From NCBI GenBank assembly GCA_037043455.1, contig JAWPHD010010286.1:31288-95287 (forward strand): a stretch of 64,000 nt of DNA. Reading direction: 5' to 3'. The notes beneath the pieces are model-generated. The model did no database searches. It saw nothing but the letters and a program-made list of their open reading frames with translations, and was not told the origin of the DNA. The DNA comes from Cyrtodaria siliqua. Taxonomy: Eukaryota > Mollusca > Bivalvia > Adapedonta > Hiatellidae. Position 1 is the first letter of the stretch. Every line of letters begins with the position of its first letter. Positions 32,735 through 44,379 of this stretch are shown here, in pieces. Position numbers and translations under genes: made by a program.

Positions 32735-35700
32735 CTCAGCAAAAATAAAAAGTAACCACTTTTTAGCTCTACTGATCAGAGATCAGCAGAGCTTATACCG
32801 TGGTGCGGCGTCAGTCGTCCGTCTGTCCGTCCGTAAACTTTTATTCGTAGCGACTACTCCTCTGAAACTACTGGATGGATATTCATGAAACTTTACAGAA
32901 ATGTTGCCCATGAAGTCTAGTTGATCCTAAAAAAAATTCATGTTGATGTGAAATCCAAGATGGCCACCAAATCTAAAAATAGGTTTTTAAAAAACAAGAT
33001 TGTAGCGACTACTTCTTGAAAACTCTAAGGGATATTGATATGGGACTTTTTCTAAAATGATCAGCATGACATGATGTTGGTCCTTGTCGAAAATAGTTTT
33101 GATTGGACGTTAAACATGGCTGCCAGCGGCCATCTTTGTTTACATAGAGTTATATAATGAAAACTTGTAGCGACTACTCCTCTGGAAATACTTGACGGAT
33201 TTTCATGAAACTTAACAGGAATGTTGCTCTTGATGTCTAATTGATCCTAGCAAAATTTCAGGTCGGCCGGAAATCAAGATGGCCGCCACGGCTAAAAATA
33301 GATTTTGAAAAAATAAGTTTGTAGCGACTACTTCTTGAAAACTATAAGAGATATTGATATGGGACTTTTTCTAATATGATCAGCATGACATGATGTGAAT
33401 CCTGGTCGAAAATCGTTTTGATTCAACGTTAAACATGGCTGCCAGTGGCCATCTTTGTTTACATAGTTATATAATGAAAACTTGTAGTGACTACACCTCT
33501 GAAACTACTTTACGGATTTTCATGAAACTTCACAGGAATGTTGCTCTTGATGTCTTATTGATCCTAGCAAAATTTCAGGTCGGCCGGAAAATCAAGATGG
33601 CCGCCACGGCTAAAAATAGATTTAAAAAAATAAGATTGTAGTGACTACTTCTTGAAAACTATAAGAGATATTGATATGGGACTTTTTCTAAAATGAGCAG
33701 CATGACATGATGGTTTTCCGAGTCGAACATTATTTTGATTCGACGTTAAACATGGCTGCCAGTGGCCATCTTTGTTTACATAGAGTTATATAATGAAAAC
33801 TTGTAGCGACTACTCCTCTGAAACTACTTGACGGATTTTCATGAAACTTCACACGAATGTTGCTCTTGATGTCTTATTGATCCTAGCAAAATTTCAGGTC
33901 GGCCGGAAATTCAAGATGCCGCCATGGCTAAAAATAGATTTTCAAAATACAACTTTGTAGCGACTACTTCTTGAAAACTATAAGTGATATTGATATGTCA
34001 CTTTTTCTAAAATGATCAGCATGACATGATGTTGGTCCTTGTCAAAAATTGTTTTGATTCGATGTTAAACATGGCTGTCAGCGGCCATCTTTGTTAGATA
34101 TAGTTATATAATGAAAACTTGTAGCAACTACTCCTCTGAAACTACTTGACGGATTTTCTTGAAACTTCACAGAAATGTTGCTCTTGATGTCTTATTGATC
34201 CTAGCAAAATTTCAGATCGGCCAGCAATTCAAGATGGCCGTCACAGCTAAAAATAGATTTAAAAAAATAAGTTTGTAGCGACTTCTTTTTGAAAACTATA
34301 AGTGATATTGATATGGGACTTTTTCTAAAATGATCAACATGACATGACGGTTATTCGAGTCAAACATTATTTTTATTCGACGTTAAACATGGCTGCCAGT
34401 GGCCATCTTTGTTTACATAAAGTTATATAATGAAAACTTGTAGCGACTACTCCTCTTAAACTACTTGACGGATTTTCATGAAACTTCACACGAATGTTGC
34501 TCTTGATGACTTATTGATCTTAACAAAATTTTAGGTTGGCCGGAAATTCAAGATGCCGCCATGGCTAAAAATAGATTTTCAAAATACAACTTTGTAGCGA
34601 CTACTTCTTGAAAACTATAAGTGATATTGATATGTCACTTTTTCTAAAATGATCAGCATGACATGATGTTGGTCCTTGTCAAAAATTGTTTTGATTCGAT
34701 GTTAAACATGGCTGTCAGCGGCCATCTTTGTTAGATAGAGTTATATAATGAAAACTTGTAGCAACTACTCCTCTGAAACTACTTGACGGATTTTCTTGAA
34801 ACTTCACAGAAATGTTGCTCTTGATGTCTTATTGATCCTAGCAAAATTTCAGATCGGCCAGAAATTCAAGATGGCCGTCACAGCTAAAAATAGATTTAAA
34901 AAAATAAGTTTGTAGCGACTTCTTTTTGAAAACTATAAGTGATATTGATATGGGACTTTTTCTAAAATGATCAGCATGACATGACGGTTATTCGAGTCAA
35001 ACATTATTTTTATTCGACGTTAAACATGGCTGCCAGTGGCCATCTTTGTTTACATAAAGTTATATAATGAAAACTTGTAGCGACTACTCCTCTTAAACTA
35101 CTTGACGGATTTTCATGAAACTTCACACGAATGTTGCTCTTGATGACTTATTGATCTTAACAACATTTTAGGTTGGCCAGAAATTCAGGATGGCAGCCAT
35201 GGCTAAGAATAGCATTTTAAAAAATAAGTTTTGTAGTGACTACTTCTTAAAAACTATAAGAGATATTGATATGGGACTTTTTCTAAAATGATCAGCTTGA
35301 CATGATGGTTATCTGAGTCAAACATTATTTTGATTCAATGTTAAACATGGCTGTCAGCGGCCATCTTTGTTTACATAGAGTTATATAATGAAAACTTGTA
35401 GCGACTACTCCTCTGAAACTACTTGACAGATTTTCATGAAACTTCACGGGAATGTTGCTCTTGATGTCTAATTGATCCTAGCAAAATTTCAGGTCGGCCG
35501 GAAATTCAAGATAGCCACGGCTTAAAATAGATTTTCAAAAATCAAGTTTGTAGTCACTACTTCCTGAAATCAAAATCAATCAGTAGAGCTTCAAGGTCAT
35601 TGACCTCGTTTTTCCTGCAAAATCTGATTTTCTTTTAAGAACATCTTTGTTTGACGTTCACACAAAATTTCATAGAAATATACCGAATAATAATAAAATA

Positions 35701-36310
35701 AATCACAGTTTAAAAACATAGATGTGAAAACGAAATTAACAAAACTTAACAAATGTAAAGGTAACAACAATAGCACAGATTCAGCAGTCTAAGTCGATTC
35801 AAATACACAGAAAAACCTCGCTAATATCTCATGTGTCCACCGTCACACCGAATACACGCAAGAATACGACGTCGCATGCTTCTGACGTAACCACTGACGA
35901 ATTCTGGAGCTAATGCGTTCCATTCGCGGACAAGTGCTGCTGCAAGTTCCTGAACACTTTGGATAGGGTCATCCCGACGTACACGACGTCTCAAATATGC
36001 TCGATGCTTCGTCAGTCGTTACGTCACATTTTTGAGTGTAATGGTGGACATCTCAATGGGCTTAGTCTGCTAAATATGTGCTATTGTCGCTAATCATTAC
36101 ATTTAAGTTTGGTTAATTTCGTTTTCACACCTATGTTTTTAAAGTTTTAATTTTTAAGCATTCGTTATATTTCGATGAAATTTTGTGTTCACGAACATCA
36201 AACAAAGATGTTTTTAAAAGAAAATCATGCTACAATTGTTATTTCATTCTTACAGTCTCAGTCTCAGATTTTGCAGGAAAACAAAGTGGATACTTTTTAT
36301 TTTTGCTCGG
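32735..36310. mobile_element. Tc1-like DNA transposon with a tandem array nested in its left TIR
   Basis: Outer ends are TA-flanked: CTCAGCAAAAATAAAAAGTA (32735) and its counterpart TACTTTTTATTTTTGCTCGG (ending 36310). Once the 32763-35612 array is disregarded, the left TIR continues at TCCTGCAAAATCTGATTTTC and pairs with the right TIR for about 160 bp (GAACATCTTTGTTTGACGTT and so on). Inside, minus strand about 36000-35830, is the C-terminal piece of a Tc1-type transposase (SVQELAAALVREWNALAP, SMRRRILACI), so the copy is non-autonomous. Confidence 0.85.
32763..35612 (+). repeat. Repeat family B, expanded tandem array (about 318-bp unit)
   Basis: CTTGTAGCGACTACTCC-type landmarks recur near 32848, 33164, 33481, 33799, 34118, 34437, 34755, 35075 and 35395, a period of about 318 bp. 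The array is bounded by inverted 12-mers AGCTCTACTGAT (32765-32776) and ATCAGTAGAGCT (35579-35590). Two-unit blocks at about 33911 and 34548 are nearly identical at a 637-bp offset. Each unit has AAGATGGCCGCC and GGCCATCTTTG. Confidence 0.93.
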
Positions 36311-37169
36311 TATAGAAACAAGTAAAACGTAAGAGACTTTTCAAATTTACATGTCTTCATTTTGTTTTATTGATAATGATATAGAAAAAACATGTAACAC
36401 AACTATATCATTACAGATAAAGGTGGTTTATTGCATTTTTTTGACATATTGAAAAGTTGCTAACAGATCGGGGTCAAAATGGTGTAGTCCATCACATAAT
36501 CTGCAGGATTTTTGAGGTTGGGGAAACCACTTTCACAAACTCGAAATTTATTTATAAATCTTGCACAAATCTTTCTCAGACGGACATATGAGAACAATTT
36601 AGTTAAAAGTGGTACAGCAATATACAGGAGTAAAACTGCATAGGCGTAGGAGTATTTAAGAAAAAAAATGGTTAGCCCTCAAAAAGTACTTTTTTCCCTA
36701 TATAATGTAGTATATTTTGGTGTAATTGAGCATGGAATAAAAAGCAAGGTTTTTGTTTTTTCGCAAACATTTTGAAAAAGTTTGCCCCCCACCACTCCCC
36801 AATAATTGAAACATACTTTTTTTTCCAAAACATTTGGCCCCCTCACCCCAATAATTGAAACGATCCTACACCCATGAACTGGTACAGCAATATACATGTA
36901 TACAAGGTTAAAACTGGTAATACTGCAGTATATACAAGGTCATCCATAAAAATATATTTGTTTGCTATTTCCCAGCCGAGCATGTTATAAGTGGGTAGGT
37001 AGGTGATTTTTTTGATTTTTTTTTTGCTGAAGACTGTAAAAACCTTAAGAAATGAAAGAAAAATATACTTAAAGCTGTACAGTCCCTATTTAACTGGTAA
37101 TAACTCACGAGTATGAATGAGTCGCATGAACATCTAGAGAATTGAACCCACGACCTCTGGGGCACATTA

Positions 37170-39260
37170 ACAAATATTGAAAAAGGACCATAACTCCGCT
37201 GTTACTGGTTCAATCTGGATGAATTTCAAACTTTTGGGACAGATCGAATACAAAATCAAGGCGCTAGATGTTCACAAGGCTGAAAATGGCATTTTTCAAT
37301 AATTCAAGGCCACATAACTATTGCGTTCCTGGTCCGAAATAGCTGGTTTTCAAACTTGTCCAAATCTGTTAAAAGTTTGGTAAAGATCTGATGAAAAATG
37401 AAGGCCCTATCATCATAACAAGACAAAATCCAGCCTTTTTAACAAAATCAACGGCCATAACTCCAGTGTTACGAATTGGCTGGTTTTCGAACTCCTCAAA
37501 GCTTTTATTAATATCAACAATCTGGTAAAGTTTGAAAAAGATCGGATGAAAAATGAAGGCCCTATCCTGTTAACAAGGAGACCAAATTATAGTATCCTTC
37601 AAAAAATCAAGGCTCATCGCGTTAAGACAAAATCAAGGGCCATAACATCGGTGTTACTGGTTCGAACTGGCAGGTTTTCAAACTCGTCCAAGCTTTCATT
37701 GATATCAACAAGCTGGTAACGTTCGAAAAGGATCGGATAAAAAATGAAGGCCATATCGTGTTAACGAGGCCAAATTATAGCATATTTCAGAAAATTAAAG
37801 TGTAAATGGTCCAATCTTTCATTGATATCAACAATCTTGTAAAGTTGAAAAAGATTGAATTGAATTGAACTGAATTGGGGTTTTAAGGCGCACCAACACA
37901 TGAAAAGGTTATATGGCGCCTAAAAGGCATGAACATGCCAGGCTCATCTTCCATGTACATCGAGATAAAATATGGAAAGTGGGCCTAGAACCTTCTCACC
38001 CTGAACTGCAGAGTTGCTGCAAATTCTATCGTAGAAACTCCATTTATGCTGGAGCCACATTATTGTTTTTCTGCCACTGCTCTTTTGATGCGAGTGAGAT
38101 GGCACCTGAAACAATGCAGGGATCATGATGAAGACCTTTAATGAACATGAATAAGAAATGATAAAATAAACATGAATTTGGGGGATTCTACCCCTCTGCC
38201 TACCTCTCCAAAGGGATCTGCGGTGGCCCTATTCTTTGCCCCGTGACCAAACGGGGTCACCCGGGAGAGAAGATCGAATGAAAAATGAAGGCACTACCAC
38301 ATTTAAAAAGCAAACTATAGCAATTTTAAATAAATCAAGGGCCATAACTCCGGTGTTACTGGTCCCAACTGGCTGGTTGTCGAATTAGTTCGAGTTTTCA
38401 TGAATATCAACAATCTGGTAAAGTTCAAATGGAAAATGAAGGCCCTATCGAGGCCAAATTAAAGCATATTTCAGAAAAGAAAGTGCCATAACTGGGTTTA
38501 AATGGTCTAATCTGACTGGTTTTTGAACTCGTCCCAGCTTTCATTGATATCAACAATCTGGTAATGTTTGAAAAAGATCGAATGAAAAATGAAGGCCATA
38601 TAGTGTTAACGAGGCCAAATTATAGCATATTTCAGAAAATCAAAGAGGCCTCAACGCCTGTGCAAATGGTCCGATCTTGCTGGTTTTCGAACTCGTCCGA
38701 GCTTTCATTGATATCTATAATCTGGCAAAGGTTCAAAAAGACCGAAAGAGAAATGAAGGCATTTCCACGTTAAAAAGGCAAAATGTAGCAATTTTTAACT
38801 AAATCAAGGGCCAAAACTCCGCTGTTAATGGTCCCAACTGGCTGGTTGTAGAATTAGTCTGAGTTTTCATTGATATCAATTTAACAATCTGGTAAAGTTT
38901 GTAAAAGATCAAGAGCCATAACTCCAGTTTAAATGGTCCGATCTGGCTGGTTTTTGAACTCGTCCGAGCTTTCATAGATATCAACGATCTGGTAAAGTTT
39001 GAAAAATGAAGTCCCTATCGTGTTGAGGCAAAATATAGCAGATTTAACTAAATCGAGGGTCATAACTCCGGTGTTACTGTTCCCAACAGGCCGGTTTTCG
39101 AACTCGTCTCGAGTTTTCATTGATATCAACAATCTGGTAAAGTTTGAAAAAGATCAGATGAAAAATGAAGGCAATATTATGTTAACGGCGGCAAATTATA
39201 GCACATAAATTTCAGAAAATCAAGGGCCATAACTCCGGTGTAAATGGGGCCCGGGAGTTT
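37170..39260 (+). repeat. Dispersed/tandem repeat family C (GGCCATAACTCC type)
   Basis: Imperfect units of roughly 170-190 bp share AAATCAAGGGCCATAACTCC, GGTTTTCGAACTCGTCC, GAGCTTTCATTGATATCAAC, AATCTGGTAAAGTTTG and AGATCGGATGAAAAATGAAGG. A family A copy splits the array at 37852-38265. A further block of the same family lies at 45660-46160, and an end fragment with GACGACGGACGG at about 40410-40510. There are no coding features. Confidence 0.85.
37852..38265 (-). repeat. Dispersed repeat family A, copy 3 (inverted, inserted in family C)
   Basis: It begins with a TTGAATTGAATTGAACTG tail, followed by GGCGCACCAACACATG, and runs to the far end with GATTCTACCCC. It interrupts the family C array, so it inserted after the array formed. 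Confidence 0.8.
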
Positions 39261-39478
39261 AACTATAATTACAACATTTGGGAATACACACAGTTTTCTA
39301 CAATTAACCATGCCGCCAGTTGTCAATCATTTATCCATTTAACCAATCAAACCAATACAATACCTCCGACAAACAATGGCATGTGCAACTGTGTTATAAT
39401 AAAACCTATTGTCATTATACTCCGACATCAACAATAGGGCTGAGATGTCAAGGACATGTTAATTTATAGACGTTAGGT

Positions 39479-39781
39479 CTAAAATTCGGTAGATCCTCCC
39501 TCGTTCAAAACAACCACTGGCAACACTTTATGAATGTGGTCAATAAACTTTGCACACTTTTCTGGTGTAAGGCTCTCCCAGTACTGCTTGATGCCATCGA
39601 CTAACTCGTCCTTCTTCTTAGGTTTTACTGTCCTCTGAATATAGTCTTTCATGGTAGCCCATACATTTTCAATAGGGTTCAGATCTGGAGAGGAAGCTGG
39701 TGACTCCATGAGGCTCTCTCTAACGCCATTTTCCTCCATCCACTTCATTGTGGACTTGCTTTTGTGTTTACTGTCATTGTC
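39479..39781 (-). CDS. Spliced Tc1/mariner-type transposase, exon 3 (second Asp and Glu)
   Basis: The acceptor TTTATATTTTACAG precedes 39781, and the exon begins at the second catalytic residue itself: YRLYQ then DNDSKHKSKST. SSPDLNPIENVW supplies the glutamate (E285); D248 to E285 leaves 36 residues between, so the triad is DD36E rather than the Tc1 standard DD34E. The C-terminus (YWESLTPEKCAKFIDHIHKV then a stop after GGSTEF) is as expected for a complete protein. The three exons total 347 codons without interruption. Intron 2 (39782-42591, 2810 bp) holds a MITE and spacer. Confidence 0.88.
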   Translation of the reverse strand, partial: DNDSKHKSKSTMKWMEENGVRESLMESPASSPDLNPIENVWATMKDYIQRTVKPKKKDELVDGIKQYWESLTPEKCAKFIDHIHKVLPVVVLNEGGSTEF

Positions 39782-39999
39782 CTGTAAAATATAAATCATT
39801 TCTGCATATATATATTTATTTATTAAAAGCCACCAAATTATGGGTTATCATTATATACTCCATATATTACACACATATTGGGACATAAGATTTTTCACTG
39901 ATAATGCATTAAAATAAGAATAATTGCAGTCACTCAAACATTTAAATAATACAAACAATGTGATTGGTTAAAGGATGATCACATGATCAATTTAAGCTA

Positions 40000-40135
40000 T
40001 GGTATGTATTGCTGCCATGTCGTCCCTTGGATGGTTTTGTCTTTGTTCTGTTACATTGCTGCTTCATTCCTTAATGATCCATCGGTTTTGCGCACAATAT
40101 GACCTATTTGTTGATGTGCCGTAAAACACCATTCA
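40000..40135 (+). mobile_element. SINE 3' end fragment
   Basis: A short stretch ending GATGTGCCGTAAAACACC and ATTCATTCATT resembles the tail end of bivalve SINEs with an ATTC microsatellite tail. No tRNA head was found. Confidence 0.35.
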
Positions 40136-41500
40136 TTCATTTTCCAATGAACTTTAAGAAGAACTACTTTCATCGGCCATTCGTAGAAAACGCGTGCTGC
40201 ATAACAATGTACAGTAGTTCGGATTAACTGTTAGGTATCGAAGCACATAGCCTACATAATGTCCTTCCCTTCGGGCATTATACGCTATGTTTAGACAACT
40301 AACAGTTCATACCCCAATGAACGCACAAAAAATGACACTAAACCCTTATAATTGCAATCCAAGGTTTTAAACTCTTTATCCAATTATTTTAATATCCCTC
40401 TCCTAAATCCACCCCTGAAAAATGAAGGCACTATCGTCTTAACGAGACAAAAGCTGACGACGGACGGACGACGGACAACTTGGCATCCCATAAGGCCAGT
40501 AGAGCTTGCTTAAATACATATTTTATGCTGGGTCTTAAAGATAATATATTTGACTCTAGGGTAGGGCAGGAAAAGAATTCTGAGTTAATGGTACTGCGTA
40601 ATATTTAAATGGTCAAATTAATAAATGGTTAAAGAAGTTATCTAAATTTCTATCGAAGCATTATATAAAAGAAGTATATTATTCTAATAATCGTCGAGGT
40701 GTTTATTAGAATCAATAGTAGGTCCAAAGTTGGGAATGGCCGATTATTAGACACAAACATACTTAGACACAAACATACGATACGAAAGAACGAGTGATTT
40801 TTTTATCCAATTCATCCACTCATTGGATAAGTACAGCAATGATTGTCATCCGCATTGCACACAAACCAGTCTAATGACCGTGGTGCCTTTAACAGCTTTC
40901 AGAATAACAAAACACTTCTAAAACAGCCGTTGTAAATAAATGTGTAGTGTGCTTCGAATTGGAAAGTATGACGGGAAACCAGTCTAGGAAATGTAAACCA
41001 GTTAGACTGGTTCCCTGTCATACGTTCCGTTTCGAAGCTCGCTACAATTTATATATGTAGTCCTACAGTTTGGTCGTATCGAGTGCCGCGAGATCTACGC
41101 AGAGTCAGTGTTTGGACTCGGCGAATCCACGCGGCAAAAGTATGCCATTGTCGAGTAACTCAGTGTGATCACACTCCCAAGTTATTCCGCGTAGAATCCA
41201 ATTAACCATGAGTGAACACTGAGTCGCTGAGTGCATCTTTTCTAAGCAAAGTTGAGACGACTGATAAATTCAATGAATACATTTCGAAACAAATACTTAT
41301 TCAAACTTTTAATGCATTTAATCACAAGTTTTGTTTGTTTCTGTTGTCCAATAGTCACAATTCTTCAACCGACATAAATACCCATAATCCTTGGCCAAGT
41401 ATGTACCTTTTAACAAGGCGGCACTAACAAGGGGTTTATGACCCAGAATTCTTTATACATTTTTCTGATTATTTCAGACTAAAGAACCCATCGATGTATT

Positions 41501-42074
41501 AGGCCAGAAAAAAAAATACCTGTGTTTCTGGTTACCCGACCGTCCCTATTTTTTGGCGCCGACCCTACAGTTTTTTATCAAAAAATAAATAAATAAATAG
41601 TATGAAAAAGCTTTGTACGAAATGGTAATGTACGAAAAGATTGAGTATGAAACATGCGCTAAAACCCGTTTTGGCTATTCGTATTGAAAAATGCAGCCAT
41701 GGGACAGAGCAGAAGTTATGAAAAACATTAATCATGACATGCTGCCAGCAGATTTGTTCTTCTATGACCACCCAGCCTCAGGAAAATTATAAAATTCAAT
41801 CGTATGTAAACTCGTAATGGCAGAAAATATGTGTTTTCAATTTATTTTATTCAAAACAAACAAGTTAAGAAGATATCATGAGGTTATGATCCTTCTCTCC
41901 TTGCAAAATCACTATAAATTAACTACTTGACAAAGTTCAAGATACCTTTAACATCGTCCAAACCACATGGGCAAAAAAAAAGAAAAAAAAAAAAAAAGAA
42001 AAAAATTACCGACCTACCTACCCTAATTTTTTCAGCAGAGTAACCAGAAACACAGGTATTTTTTTTTCTGGCCT
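41501..42074. mobile_element. MITE with perfect 35-bp terminal inverted repeats (intron 2 of transposase gene)
   Basis: The left end runs AGGCCAGAAA...CTGGTTAC (41501-41535) and the right end is its exact reverse complement (42040-42074), followed inwards by CCGACC/ACC-rich copies. It is 574 bp with an A-rich interior and no transposase. The target duplication could not be settled (TA or TTA possible). Perfect ends imply recent movement. Confidence 0.88.
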
Positions 42075-42591
42075 TAATAATAAACAGCAGGATAGTAAAA
42101 TTAGTTACAAATAACGATTAATTAAAAATATAATTATAATTTCCAGTATAATAATTGAATTTTACGTTCAATCGCTGCGAAGCCAGTAACAGAAACCGCC
42201 ATATAACTATCATGACCCAGTACCGGTATACATAATCCGGGCATTAAAATTTTCCCAAAACAAAAGTACAATAAATTATTGTGGTCTGCTTGTTGTTTTT
42301 TGAATTTATTGAATAATTATGCATTAAAAAGACTGTGCACAATTAGAAAAAGTTGCAGCTCCGAGTTTGTTAACGCGAAGTATCGTGGCGTAAGTACGCG
42401 TAGACCTTTTCGCGCCGTAGCTGATTCCCACGCCGAGTAGTTTTATCATCCAAACTCTGCATAAGTACGCAATTTGTAAATTCCTCACTCGGCGTGACAG
42501 AGTGTTGGTGTAGCGTTCACGAGCTGTATTGTATCTGAAGGAACACTCTACCACTAAGCTAACGCTGCAAAGAACAATAGAAGACCTGTAC

Positions 42592-42744
42592 CTGATACAG
42601 CCTGTATCCGTCAGGAAACACTTCCCTCGTAAATGGTAGCAAATTGTCACGAAGTATTAGTTGGTAGGTTACTGAGTCCATAATTCCGGAGAAGATACAG
42701 CAATGTGTTCTGCCACGATATGAGATTCCTGCCCACACATGGAC
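42592..42744 (-). CDS. Spliced Tc1/mariner-type transposase, exon 2
   Basis: The acceptor TTATTATTTCAG precedes 42744 on the minus strand; the donor CAG/GTACAG follows 42592. Its 51 codons read VHVWAGISYRG, FSGIMDSVTYQLILRDNLL and PFTREVFPDGYRLYQ, exactly the segment between the first and second catalytic residues in Tc1-type transposases. Both ends are phase 0. Intron 1 (42745-47004, 4260 bp) holds a SINE, a tRNA-like SINE head, a MITE and family C sequence. Confidence 0.88.
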
Positions 42745-44379
42745 CTGAAATAATAATAAATAGAAAGCAGATGTAATTATAACATATAGGAGCATCGAAA
42801 TATGTACAAACAAAATACTAACAGATAATGGTTTAATGAGACCGCTTTCACTGCTACCTGGAAGGTTTGTATGCTGTTTTATGTCATGTTTAGCACATAA
42901 TAGGCCATAATGAGGCAGACCACCTCATTTTTCCTTGATAGAACCAGTACTGTATAAGTATAAACACTCTCGATTGATAAGACGAGCTCCTAGATATTAA
43001 TTTAGTAAGGTTTATTATAAACTGTCTGTCGCCAAAAAAACAACATTTTAAGGATGGCTTTAGATAAACTGTCTTCTATAAATGTATCCCAAACATAACA
43101 ATGTTGAGAAAGCATATAAAAAAAATTAGGGAAATTTTCGAAGTGGGGAAATATGTAGTCGCATACATATAACTGTATTATCTCGAGTTATTTGTTGGGT
43201 ACCTAATAATGCCAACTACGGGCGTATACATATGCCCTGCCAGGCGGTACTCTTGTTATTTGACCAACAGCAATAAAGTGTCTTCGTGTTTTCGGTGTAC
43301 AGTCATGTAACTTTTTTTGGCATTATTAAGTACCAGTTTAAACCTATGGGAAATTTATAATTAAAAAAATATGAATCAGTCTCAGAGAGTTATGGGTCTT
43401 TATAAAATGTATTCACTGGATCATGTTGAAGATGTGTACGATGTTTCATCAGTGTTTATTCCAGGATGTGCCCTTGTGCCGATGGCGCGCTTACATCATG
43501 AATGACGCACAAATAATTACACAAATCGGACATTAGTTGAATTCAAAAACAGAAATCAGAATACTAAACAATCGTCGATAATGCCCGTTTAAATTACTCA
43601 AGTTTTTCAAAGGTAAAACTTACTCGTCACATCTAAACACGTTTCTGAACAACCAAATCAATCAAAATATATTCTTCATTTCTTCAAAAAAAAAAGACCA
43701 AAATATGCCCACATGCGAATCAACGTCCTCAGAAACCCCAATTGGCTAATGATATATCAAACGAAATGGAAAGATAGAACATTGCCAATAGATCTATGAT
43801 TGAAACAAATCAGAAAGTCGGAATTGAAAATGAAATATTAAGTAAAACGGTACGATGAGTGTTTCAAAAAAAAATCGAAGTTGAGCTGGCTCTCCTATGC
43901 CTGAGATAAAAACACTTACACGTTTTGTGAGTTCTGTTTTGAACATAATCAGAGCAATACATTTTTCAAGGGATGCTCCAATTAAACAGTTTTTAACTTA
44001 AAATAATTCGTTCAGACACCTAAATCATGTAAGTTCAGGATGTGAAGGTTACCCTTTTTCCCCCAAATACCAGTTCTGATGCCTGATAATACCAGAAAGC
44101 GTTATAGAACTAAGAAGCAGTAATGTTGGGCCACGCATAAGACAGATTGAGAAAATAAATTTAAACCACATTTTATTAATTTTCTTGGTATGACCCCCTT
44201 TTTTACAGAATTATCCCATTTTTATTTCTCTGTTGGGCTCAATGTCATCCTGGAATGAACACTGTTGTCCATCTAATACTTGATCTAGTTATTAGCCACA
44301 ATCATTTGTAAAAGGCAAGGTTATGTTCCACTTTAGTTCCATGATGTTAAATCTTTTTCAAAGGGAAATAATAAGTTTA

